A DNA stretch of 64,000 nucleotides from Acidobacteriota bacterium (GTDB lineage Bacteria > Acidobacteriota > Terriglobia > Terriglobales > Acidobacteriaceae): the NCBI GenBank assembly GCA_003225175.1, contig QIBA01000039.1, positions 1 to 64,000 on the forward strand, given 5' to 3'. The notes under the pieces are model-generated. The model was not told where the DNA came from. It ran no database searches and saw only the letters and a list, made by a program, of their open reading frames with translations. Both the position numbers and the translations under genes were made by a program. Shown piece by piece: positions 7,484-14,660 of the stretch (positions are counted from its first letter, which is position 1; every line of letters starts with the position of its first letter).

Positions 7484-9427
7484 ATGCCACAAAAGACTGC
7501 GAAAAATCCCGAACTCACCTTCTTTTTGGGCAAAGGAGGTGTCGGGAAAACTACCGTCAGCACCGCATATGCCCTTCATGCGAGCGCTAAGCGACAGAGG
7601 AGTGTGGTGCTCATCTCAACCGATCCGGCGCACTCTCTCGGCGATGTGCTCGATCTAAAGCTGAAGCCGGGAATGCAGACAGTGCGTGGCGTACCCCGCG
7701 GCAAGCTCTCGGTTTGGCAAGTGGATGCCGGGGCTCGGTTTCAAGAATTCCTCGATGAATACCGCGACGCGATCACGAATCTGGTTGAGCAAGGAACCTT
7801 TCTTTCAAAAACAGAAATTGATTCGTTTCTTGAAACAACTCTGCCGGGACTTGCGGAAGTAAGTGCGCTGCTTACAATTGCCGACCTCCTGGAAAGCGCC
7901 AAGTTCGATGAGATTGTGGTTGATACGGCGCCTATCGGGCACACGCTTCAGCTGTTTCGCATCCCCACACAGCTCGCGCGCTTCCTGGAATTTCTGGAGC
8001 TCTCAGGTAAGCGCGACGAAGTCTTGGCTCAGCATTTCGGCGGAAGCACCACTCTAAGACGGCCCAAAGTCCTCGATAAATGGGACGACGTACTGACTTC
8101 TCTTCGAGCTGCGCTGTCGTCAAAGCAATCGAAATTGGTGATGGTCAGCAGCGCAGAAATGTTTTCGCTCGAAGAAGCTTCACGAACTGCTCGCCTGCTG
8201 AAACACGACTTGCGTGCAGAGATCGAGGAAGTGGTGCTGAATCGTGTCGTAACCCGCGCTCGAAGTTGCAAACGTTGCCACAAACGTGTGCAGGAGTATG
8301 CAGCCGCGTTGAAATTCGTGAAGAGCCGATTCCCAAATGCGGACATCCTTACAGGAGAAGACCCAGGTGCGCCGCTCATTGGCGCTCAAAACCTGGGACT
8401 CTTTGGCGAGCACGTCTTCGCTGACAAGCCTCTCCGGCTCAAGATGTCTCGACCGAAGCGCACAACTCCGGTGAAGTTTGAAGCTGCGAAGTGGCCAGTG
8501 ACTAAGACGCAGCTCACACTCACAGTCGGAAAGGGCGGAGTGGGAAAAACCACGATTTCCGGAGGCCTCGCTTATGCCCGCCGCGAGCGGCATCCGCGCG
8601 AGAACCTCTTAATTTGCTCCACCGATCCCGCTCCATCGCTCGACGACTTGTTTGGACAGAAAGTTGGGGCTGAGGCAAAGCCGGTCTTGAACGATAAGCA
8701 CTTCGCTGCCGTGGAAATCGACTCGCCCGCTGAATTCCTGGCTTGGAGTAAAAAGGTTAAGGGAATCATCTCGCAATCGCTCGAGATGGAGCGAGGTGGA
8801 CTGCACGTTCAGCTGTCGTTTGAACATGAAATGATCTCGACGTTGCTCGACATCGTGCCTCCAGGAGTAGACGAGATTTTTGCAGTTTTCAAGCTGCTCG
8901 ACTTTGTCGAGACACGCAACCTAGCGCTTGTGATCGACATGGCGCCCACCGGCCATGCGCTCGAGTTGTTGCGCACGCCTGAGCGGCTGGTCGTGTGGGC
9001 GCGCCTGCTGTTGAAAAGCCTTGCTCGGCACCGTACACTGCCGCTGGCGCAGGATCTGGCAGTGGAAGTCGCGTCGATCTCGCAACGCGCGAGAGAGCTT
9101 ACGGCTCTGCTAAAGAATAAAAAGAGCGCCAACGTTTTTGTGGTCATGCTTCCGGAGCCGCTGCCTGATCGCCAGACCGAACGCTTGCTTGAGAGTTTGC
9201 GCGAGCTGAAGCTCACGCCCACGGCTGTGTTCGTGAATCGGATTCTTACAGAGAAAGAATCGCGAAATTGTCCGCGTTGTGAGTTGACACGCCGTTGGCA
9301 GCTTGCGACTGTATCGCGTCCACGTGCTGATAATCTCGTGCATTATGGAGTCCCCAACTTCGCTGGCCAGATTTCTGAGCTTTCCGGGCTGAAAAAACTG
9401 ACGAAACGACTGTGGCAAATACACTGA
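7484..9427 (+). CDS. Double-domain Get3/ArsA-type ATPase at the head of the gas-vesicle island
   Basis: A 647-residue cytoplasmic protein made of two similar halves (about 10-310 and 340-645). Seen: each half has a deviant Walker A GKGGVGKTT (16-24 and 349-357), STDPAHSLGD / STDPAPSLDD, and a switch-like VVDTAPIGHTLQLFR / VIDMAPTGHALELLR. Each half also has a CxxC pair (C262/C265 and C596/C599). Known: in Get3-type targeting ATPases a CxxC pair from each subunit holds zinc at the dimer interface. ArsA arsenite pumps are also two fused halves but sit with arsB/arsD/arsR genes, none of which is here. Inference: a covalently joined Get3-like dimer that chaperones hydrophobic Gvp proteins. The next gene, a gvpF/L, starts inside its 3' end (16-base overlap), so expression is coupled. 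Confidence 0.85.
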   Translation: MPQKTAKNPELTFFLGKGGVGKTTVSTAYALHASAKRQRSVVLISTDPAHSLGDVLDLKLKPGMQTVRGVPRGKLSVWQVDAGARFQEFLDEYRDAITNLVEQGTFLSKTEIDSFLETTLPGLAEVSALLTIADLLESAKFDEIVVDTAPIGHTLQLFRIPTQLARFLEFLELSGKRDEVLAQHFGGSTTLRRPKVLDKWDDVLTSLRAALSSKQSKLVMVSSAEMFSLEEASRTARLLKHDLRAEIEEVVLNRVVTRARSCKRCHKRVQEYAAALKFVKSRFPNADILTGEDPGAPLIGAQNLGLFGEHVFADKPLRLKMSRPKRTTPVKFEAAKWPVTKTQLTLTVGKGGVGKTTISGGLAYARRERHPRENLLICSTDPAPSLDDLFGQKVGAEAKPVLNDKHFAAVEIDSPAEFLAWSKKVKGIISQSLEMERGGLHVQLSFEHEMISTLLDIVPPGVDEIFAVFKLLDFVETRNLALVIDMAPTGHALELLRTPERLVVWARLLLKSLARHRTLPLAQDLAVEVASISQRARELTALLKNKKSANVFVVMLPEPLPDRQTERLLESLRELKLTPTAVFVNRILTEKESRNCPRCELTRRWQLATVSRPRADNLVHYGVPNFAGQISELSGLKKLTKRLWQIH

Positions 9428-10158
9428 AATCGAAATCGCGAGCGAACAGCGCCCGCTTGCTGTACCTCTATGGCATTAGCGCAAAAAATCCGAAGGTGAA
9501 GATCACGGGGTCGATTCATGGAATCGCTGCGGTCGAAACCCTCGAAGACTCGGGGCTGACAGCCTGGTTAAGCCGCGTTCCCGAAACGGAGTTCGGAGAA
9601 AAGTTGGCTGCCCATATGGAGGATCTCGAATGGCTGGCAGGCGCAAGCGTACGTCATCAGCGCACGGTTTCTCAAATCTCCGAATCCGTCACGCTGCTGC
9701 CGGCCCGTTTCGGTACCATCTTCAAAAATGAACAATCGTTGCTGGAACACGTGCGGGCCGAAAAGGACAAACTCACCGCGACGCTTCTACGCATTGAAGG
9801 CACAGAAGAATGGGGTGTGAAGCTGTTTCTGAATCCGTTGCCTCCGGCGTCTCCGATTGAAACTACTTCCGGGCACGATTACTTGCGAGCCAAAGCCATG
9901 GTTCAAGTCAAGAAGCGCACGGAACTCGATCCAGACGTTGTTGAATTCGCGCGCGAGCTGCAGGCGATCGCGGCGGATTCAGCTCCTGCCGGCAAAGTCA
10001 GCTCAGGCCAAAGCAATCTCGAGTGGCAGGCCTCATTCCTGGTTCGAAAGAAAGATCGCCCGAAATGGGACAGCATGCTGAAGCGATACGCCACCCGGTG
10101 GGCGGATCGCCGCGAAATCCAATGTTCGGGGCCTTGGCCGCCGTATTCATTTGTGTGA
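9412..10158 (+). CDS. Gas vesicle protein GvpF/GvpL family (first copy)
   Basis: A 248-residue protein with GTG start overlapping the ATPase gene by 16 bases, so translation is probably coupled. Seen: N-terminal LLYLYGISA, central LEWLAGASVRHQRTVSQI and LLPARFGTIF (the first ferredoxin-like subdomain), EEWGVKLFLN, and the C-terminal GPWPPYSFV that is diagnostic of GvpF/L. Known: GvpF/L proteins are accessory factors that contact GvpA during early gas-vesicle assembly and may sit at the growing end. F and L cannot be told apart safely from sequence. One of three copies in the island. Confidence 0.9.
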   Translation: MANTLKSKSRANSARLLYLYGISAKNPKVKITGSIHGIAAVETLEDSGLTAWLSRVPETEFGEKLAAHMEDLEWLAGASVRHQRTVSQISESVTLLPARFGTIFKNEQSLLEHVRAEKDKLTATLLRIEGTEEWGVKLFLNPLPPASPIETTSGHDYLRAKAMVQVKKRTELDPDVVEFARELQAIAADSAPAGKVSSGQSNLEWQASFLVRKKDRPKWDSMLKRYATRWADRREIQCSGPWPPYSFV

Positions 10159-10446
10159 CGCCTTGGAAGGCGTTCTGTTCGGCAGTATGATGACGAATCA
10201 TGGGTCAAGGAATAAAAGGTTGTCGTCCAGGTCGCAAGAACCGGCGAAAGTTGAGGAGATAGGGGCAACCGGCCTGGATTTCCGCCGCCTGCGCAGCGAG
10301 ATTATTCCTGTGGACTTGGGTGTTGGCTTCGCATGTCGAGCAAATTAAGGCAGGTATTCGCGAAGCTGAGGCGGGCAAACTGGTCCGACGTGTCAAGGTA
10401 AAGTTTGCTATAGCCAAGTGGTTCCACCGCAACTGAGTGATTGTGG
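10158..10446 (+). other. Intergenic stretch with small hairpin and a possible antitoxin-like fragment
   Basis: Seen: directly after the gvpF/L stop, a short hairpin ACGCC-TTGGAA-GGCGT (10158-10173) followed by TCTGTT, a weak terminator candidate. At about 10335-10434 a + strand frame without its own start reads HVEQIKAGIREAEAGKLV and ends at a stop. It recalls the C-terminal part of small CopG/ParD-like antitoxins and may be a gene remnant, but this is only a resemblance. The rest shows nothing recognisable. Confidence 0.3.
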
Positions 10447-10677
10447 ATGACAACTGTCAACAAAGCCGAAGTAATTCTCGAGCCTGCCCGCTCCGCTGAA
10501 GACGAAGCTTCCCTGCTCGACATCCTTGATCATGTCCTGAACGCTGGCATCGTCCTGCACGGGAGTCTGGTGATCTCGGTGGCCGGAGTCGATCTCGTTT
10601 TCTTAGGATTGAATGCAATCCTTACCTCTGTCGAAACCGCGATGAAGCACATTGAGCAGCATTCCGTCTCCTCCTGA
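10447..10677 (+). CDS. Small gas-vesicle GvpA-family protein, GvpS/GvpM-like
   Basis: About 76 residues from the ATG at 10447 (a TTG two codons earlier is also in frame). Seen: the GvpA-type core LLDILDHVLNAGIVLHGSLV, ISVAGVDLVFLGLNAI and LTSVETAMKH. The sequence VxxAGVDLVxLGL, rather than the VSLVGIELxxIEAR of structural GvpA, points to the minor GvpA-like group called GvpS or GvpM. Known: these small GvpA relatives are needed in low amounts, perhaps for nucleation or tip caps. Six bases downstream begins the next gvpF/L-like gene. Confidence 0.8.
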   Translation: MTTVNKAEVILEPARSAEDEASLLDILDHVLNAGIVLHGSLVISVAGVDLVFLGLNAILTSVETAMKHIEQHSVSS

Positions 10678-10683
10678 GCTCGG

Positions 10684-11331
10684 ATGCCAGTACTTCCCTA
10701 CTGTATTGTGCTTCGCGATTCTGGTATTTCGACTCCCAAAACAGGAGTTTTGAATTCCGGCATTCATCAAATGAGTGAGGGTAATCTGCGGGGACTGTAC
10801 TCCGAGCTTTTGAGAAGCGAGATCTCACCAAGAATCTTTCAGCAAGCAGCCCTGGAATTCCACAAAGTCGTACATGCAGTCTTTGACGAAACAGCCGTGG
10901 TGCCGTTTCGCTTCCCTACCTGGCTGACACCAGCAGAACTCAGCAGGCATTTACAACAGGAGTCGCAGCGCTATACGACATTTCTCAATAACCATGCCAA
11001 GCACACGCAAATGGAAGTTCGCCTCACATCGTCCACCACTTCACCAACAAACGCTATAAGCGGCACAGCGCACTTGCGGGCCCGAGCAGCTGAGTCCTGG
11101 CAATTACGCAACACAGCAGAAGAGTTGAAGAACCTACTCTCATCGGAGGTGATCGAATGGCGCGAGCGCGACACTTCACAAGGAATGCGTCTCTACGCAC
11201 TCATTGACCGAGCTAACGTCACCTCTTTCCGTGAGAGACTGGGCAAGCGCGAGCACGACACTAGCCTACGTTGGAGCGGGCCTTGGCCGGCAACGGAATT
11301 CCTGGAAGCTCCGCGGAGATCTGAACCCTGA
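10684..11331 (+). CDS. Divergent gas vesicle protein GvpF/GvpL family (second copy)
   Basis: A 215-residue protein starting MPVLPYCIVLRDSG, six bases after the GvpS/M-like gene. Seen: GvpF/L layout with HKVVHAVFDETAVVPFRFPTWL in place of the usual LPARFGT segment, a helical middle (LRARAAESWQLRNTAEELKNLL), and the C-terminal LRWSGPWPATEFLEA with the family GPWP signature. It is shorter and more divergent than the two other copies, so it may play a separate role, for example GvpL to their GvpF. The downstream gvpK may start right at its stop codon. Confidence 0.8.
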   Translation: MPVLPYCIVLRDSGISTPKTGVLNSGIHQMSEGNLRGLYSELLRSEISPRIFQQAALEFHKVVHAVFDETAVVPFRFPTWLTPAELSRHLQQESQRYTTFLNNHAKHTQMEVRLTSSTTSPTNAISGTAHLRARAAESWQLRNTAEELKNLLSSEVIEWRERDTSQGMRLYALIDRANVTSFRERLGKREHDTSLRWSGPWPATEFLEAPRRSEP

Positions 11332-11363
11332 GCGACGAACCCAAGAAGATCGCTCCCGATGAC

Positions 11364-11699
11364 ATGGAACAGGCCATCGAAAGCCTCAACCAGGAACTGG
11401 CGTCGATTGCCGGTGGAACTACGCAGCGTCTCGACTGCAATTCCGAAAACATCGAGCAAGGGCTCGCACGCCTGGTGCTCAGTCTCATCGAGCTCCTTCG
11501 CAAACTTCTCGAGCGTCAAGCCATTCGCCGCATGGAAGGCGGCAGTTTAGCCGACTCTCAGATCGAAGAAATGGGACTCGCGTTGATGAAGCTCGAGCAG
11601 AAGATCCGCGAACTCGCGGACCATTTCGGTCTTAGGCCAGAGGATTTGAATCTCGATCTAGGACCGCTAGGCCACTTGTGGACTGACGAAAAAAAGTAA
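11364..11699 (+). CDS. gvpK: Gas vesicle protein GvpK
   Basis: A 111-residue helical protein. Seen: IEQGLARLVLSLIELLRKLL, ERQAIRRMEGGSLADSQIEE, MGLALMKLEQKIRELADHFG and then LRPEDLNLDLGPLGHLW, which is the defining GvpK end. Known: GvpK is an essential accessory protein in many gas-vesicle clusters. The ATG at 11364 gives a family-typical length. The same frame stays open back to a CTG at 11328 that overlaps the TGA of the gvpF/L gene, adding LSDEPKKIAPDD. Either start is possible, and the second would couple translation. Confidence 0.95.
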   Translation: MEQAIESLNQELASIAGGTTQRLDCNSENIEQGLARLVLSLIELLRKLLERQAIRRMEGGSLADSQIEEMGLALMKLEQKIRELADHFGLRPEDLNLDLGPLGHLWTDEKK

Positions 11700-11991
11700 A
11701 AACGCTGTGTCGCATGGCCAAGGGGGTCGCCTCTATAGCCGCTGACTCACAGCCGAGGGCGGCTGTGCCACCAGCTTAAGAAAAACGACAATTGGAGCAA
11801 GATCATGGATTCGCGGGTCCCTACGTCGGGCAGTTTCGTGGCCATCTTCCAGCATCGCGGCCAAAGGCACCTGTGTTGGCAACGTCCAACCGTTCTAGTA
11901 CCTGAGTGATGTTCTCGGGCAGGCCGATGCTGCATAACATCCTTTAGGCGATTCTCTGTCCTTCCCCAGAATGCGCCATTCGGAGAGGTCA
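11700..11991 (+). other. Intergenic stretch before the OmpA-family gene
   Basis: About 290 bases. It contains a GC-rich inverted pair (AGCCGC near 11738 / GCGGCT near 11759) that might end the first gvp transcript. No gene or clear promoter could be identified. The GGAGAGG ribosome site of the following gene lies at its right edge. Confidence 0.35.
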
Positions 11992-13587
11992 ATGAAACCA
12001 CTCGTTCATCTTGCCCTGGCAGCTTCTCTCAGCTTTACGGCTGCCGCTCAAAGTTCATCTTCACAGGCTTCATCGCCAGGTAAGACTTCCGTTGCTCACC
12101 AGATGAAGGCGATCAACTACCGAAATGCTTCGTCCTCGAAAGTCGACATGCAGGGCACTTCGCTCATGCCTTCGGCCAACGGCGATGCGCAGGTTAAGAG
12201 CCGAAGTGGACGTGTGGAAGTAGAACTCAAGATGGCTGGCCTTGAGCCCGCCAACAAGTTCGGCATGGAGTACCTGACGTATGTCTTGTGGGCAATCAGT
12301 CCTCAGGGTCGAGCTGTAAACCTTGGTGAACTGGTGCTCAGCCACGGACAAGCCCAGGTGAAAGCCACCACGGAATTGCAGACTTTCGGCCTCGTCGTGA
12401 CCGCCGAGCCGTACTTTGCTGTCACCCAGCCGGGAAGTCTCGTAATCTCGGAAAACGTGCTGCGCTCCGACACCGCCGGCATGGAGCAGCAGATCCAGTT
12501 CAGTTATCAGCTGTTAGGACGCGACGCGTATAGGTCAAGCAATGCGCGCATTGAGAATGCGATCTTCGGAATCGATCCGCGCACTCCGCTTGAGCTGTTT
12601 GAGGCACGCAACGCCGTTCGAATTGCTCGCAACGCGAATGCTGACAAATACGCAGCCAGTGCTCTCGCCAATGCTGAAAAATCATTGGCGAATGCCGAGA
12701 CGGCATATCGCAACAAGCAGAAATCTTCGGTTGCAACATACGCTCGCGACGCGGCGCAAACGGCGGAAGATGGGCGCGTGATGTCGCTCAAGAAGCAGGA
12801 AGAAGAGCGCCTGGCGCGTGAAGCGCAAGAACGCGAAGCCCAAGCTCGCGCTCAAGCGGCGGCGGAAGCCCAGCGTCGTCAGCAGGCAGAAGAGGATCGC
12901 GCCACGGCAGAAGCAACGCGAGGCGAAGCCGAGCGCATGCGCAAGGAAGCGGAATTAGCAGCGCAGCAGGCCCAACAGGCCAAGGCTCAGGCTGAACAAG
13001 CCAAGGCAGAGGCGGAAGCCGCCCGCCAGGCCGCACTGGCGCAACAGCAGCAGTTAGCAGCGGAAGCCGACAAGTCCCGTGCCGCTGCCCAAGAAGCCGA
13101 TCGCCTGCGCCAGCAGGCAGAAAAAGACAAGGCTGAACTTCGCGCCCGTCTTCTCCAGCAGCTCAATGCGGTACTTGAGACGCACGATAGTGCCCGCGGT
13201 CTGATCGCAAACATGGGCGACGTGCTGTTTCAAACTGGCAAATACGAACTGAAGCCCGAAGCCCGTGAGCGACTCGCCAAGGTCTCCGGCATCCTGCTGG
13301 CCTATTCGAGCCTGAAGGTTGCGATCGAGGGACACACTGACGCTGTCGGAACCGACGATTACAATCAACGGCTCTCCGAACAGCGTGCAGAAGCTGTACG
13401 TAATTACTTTGTAAATCAAGGTGTGGCTGCAACGTCGGTCACGGCACGAGGATTTGGAAAAATGCAGCCTATCGCCGGCAACGATACCCCTGAGGGCCGC
13501 CAACGCAATCGTCGCGTGGAACTGGTACTTTCGGGGGATGCGATCGGAACGGACGTAGCGACAGCAACTTCGCCGCGCGGTCAATGA
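11992..13587 (+). CDS. OmpA-family envelope protein with long Ala/Glu/Gln coiled coil
   Basis: I take the ATG at 11992, preceded by GGAGAGG, giving 531 residues with a clear signal peptide (MKPLVHLALAASLSFTAAAQ). Seen: a beta-rich N-terminal domain (about 30-170), a very long alanine/glutamate/glutamine-rich coiled coil (about 200-395), and a C-terminal OmpA peptidoglycan-binding domain (VLFQTGKYELKPEARERL, IEGHTDAVGTDDYNQRLSEQ, RGFGKMQPIAGNDTPEGRQR-NRRVE). Known: the OmpA domain ties the outer membrane or periplasmic structures to the cell wall. Its location between gvpK and gvpJ on the same strand is odd for an envelope protein. It may be an insertion or help position the cell under buoyant load; that link is inference. 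Confidence 0.85.
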   Translation: MKPLVHLALAASLSFTAAAQSSSSQASSPGKTSVAHQMKAINYRNASSSKVDMQGTSLMPSANGDAQVKSRSGRVEVELKMAGLEPANKFGMEYLTYVLWAISPQGRAVNLGELVLSHGQAQVKATTELQTFGLVVTAEPYFAVTQPGSLVISENVLRSDTAGMEQQIQFSYQLLGRDAYRSSNARIENAIFGIDPRTPLELFEARNAVRIARNANADKYAASALANAEKSLANAETAYRNKQKSSVATYARDAAQTAEDGRVMSLKKQEEERLAREAQEREAQARAQAAAEAQRRQQAEEDRATAEATRGEAERMRKEAELAAQQAQQAKAQAEQAKAEAEAARQAALAQQQQLAAEADKSRAAAQEADRLRQQAEKDKAELRARLLQQLNAVLETHDSARGLIANMGDVLFQTGKYELKPEARERLAKVSGILLAYSSLKVAIEGHTDAVGTDDYNQRLSEQRAEAVRNYFVNQGVAATSVTARGFGKMQPIAGNDTPEGRQRNRRVELVLSGDAIGTDVATATSPRGQ

Positions 13588-13919
13588 GCTCCGCGCGTCA
13601 ATAAACAGTCCAAATCCATAATGCGGTCTTGTCTGTGCAAAATGAGTACGGTACGCATCTAGCGAACAAGCTGAAAGTCTCAGCCCGGGCCGCACTGCCG
13701 GGCTGAAATTTCTACACAGAGGCAACTCCGCCTCTTCAAGCCGCATCGAATTTATGAATCTGTCTAGGTACTTCCCTGCGGATGCTTCCCCCCACCCGTT
13801 CTGGTGTCGTTTCCGCTGATTTATTTTTGTTTACAGGGCTCGCAGCCTTGGCTGAATGGTGCTGTTTTCTGTACAGTGAGCAGTTCGTGTTTTAGCGTAT
13901 TCAGTGTAGAGAGAGGCGG
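13588..13919 (+). other. Intergenic stretch with hairpin, upstream of gvpJ
   Basis: About 330 bases between the OmpA-family gene and gvpJ. Seen: a perfect 8-base stem CAGCCCGG (13681-13688) / CCGGGCTG (13698-13705) with a 9-base loop, followed by AAATTTCT. It could stop transcription from the OmpA gene. A promoter for the gvpJ-gvpA-kinase group should lie between there and 13919, but I see no clear -35/-10 pair. Confidence 0.4.
13681..13711 (+). terminator. Possible terminator hairpin after the OmpA-family gene
   Basis: Stem CAGCCCGG / CCGGGCTG with a 9-base loop, then AAATTTCT. The uridine tract is poor, so Rho-independent termination is only possible, not certain. Confidence 0.4.
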
Positions 13920-14267
13920 ATGGATCGCGCACCTACAGTATCCGGCACTACAAACCTTATAGACATCCTGGATCGAATCCTCGACAAGGGTCTGGTGATC
14001 GCCGGAGATATCCGGGTATCGCTGGCCAATGTTGAACTGTTGACTATCCGCATTCGGCTCCTGATCTGCTCCGTCGATAAAGCCGAGCAGATCGGGATGA
14101 ATTGGTGGAAGTTCGATCCAAACCTTACACGTCAGATGCCGGACACAAGGCCGCGTAGTCTGCCGGCGGCACAAAGACGCAGCGTTGCTTCTGCGTTGGG
14201 GGGAAGGCCGCGACGGTCAGCGACTCCTCCAGTTACGCGGCCCAAACCAGGATCGCGACAGAGATAG
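13920..14267 (+). CDS. gvpJ: Gas vesicle protein GvpJ-like
   Basis: A 115-residue GvpA-family protein; GAGAGAGGCGG precedes the ATG. Seen: TNLIDILDRILDKGLVIAGD, IRVSLANVELLTIRIRLLIC and SVDKAEQIGMNWWKFDPNL. The combination VIAGDIRVSLANVELLTIxIRLL and DWW/NWW-type end is typical of GvpJ rather than GvpA (which has VIDAWVRVSLVGIEL). A basic, proline-rich tail of about 35 residues follows. Known: GvpJ is a minor GvpA relative needed for vesicle initiation. It is 45 bases upstream of gvpA on the same strand. Confidence 0.85.
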   Translation: MDRAPTVSGTTNLIDILDRILDKGLVIAGDIRVSLANVELLTIRIRLLICSVDKAEQIGMNWWKFDPNLTRQMPDTRPRSLPAAQRRSVASALGGRPRRSATPPVTRPKPGSRQR

Positions 14268-14312
14268 AGCAAATGAAACAGGAAATCATGGAGAAATTGA
14301 GGAGGGGCCCAG

Positions 14313-14636
14313 ATGGCTGTTGAGAGAGTATCCGGCGGATCAAGCCTGATAGATGTTCTTGATCGCGTGCTCGACAAGGGCATGGTCATTGACGCATGGG
14401 TGCGGATCTCCCTGGTCGGGATTGATCTCATTACCGTTGAAGCCCGCGTTGTGGTGGCTTCCATTGAGACTTACCTGCGATACGCCGATGCAGTCGGACT
14501 GATGCCTACCATCAGCCGTCCGAAATTGGCAAGTGGTGAGGAAGGATTACCGGGCGAAGAGGAAGAAGGCGAGGAGCTAGTGCCGGTTCCACGTCCTCGT
14601 CCTCGCAGGACCAAAAAAGGCGGAGGTCGGCGGTAA
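14313..14636 (+). CDS. gvpA: Major gas vesicle structural protein GvpA with charged C-terminal tail
   Basis: A 107-residue protein; GAGGAGGGG lies just before the ATG. Seen: an almost canonical GvpA core, [40 protein letters not shown] and [14 protein letters not shown]. Known: GvpA forms the ribbed wall of the gas vesicle as a helix-strand-strand-helix unit. Odd: after the core comes a tail of roughly 40 residues, first glutamate-rich ([15 protein letters not shown]) and then arginine/lysine/proline-rich ([15 protein letters not shown]). Compact GvpA proteins end soon after the core, so the tail is unusual and would face outwards or be trimmed. The sensor kinase gene follows after 24 bases. 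Confidence 0.92.
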   Translation: MAVERVSGGSSLIDVLDRVLDKGMVIDAWVRISLVGIDLITVEARVVVASIETYLRYADAVGLMPTISRPKLASGEEGLPGEEEEGEELVPVPRPRPRRTKKGGGRR

Positions 14637-14660
14637 GCCCAGACGCCCCCAGGGATCCTA

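Noticed and set aside
7484-9427. Arsenic-resistance ATPase ArsA
   Set aside because: Fold and duplication fit ArsA, but no arsB, arsD, arsR or arsC is near, each half has a Get3-type CxxC, and the gene is coupled to gvpF/L.
13765-13785. TACTTCCC word upstream of gvpJ as a shared operator
   Set aside because: The same word occurs upstream of the Oar gene near 26148 but also inside coding sequence near 10690; too short to support a site.
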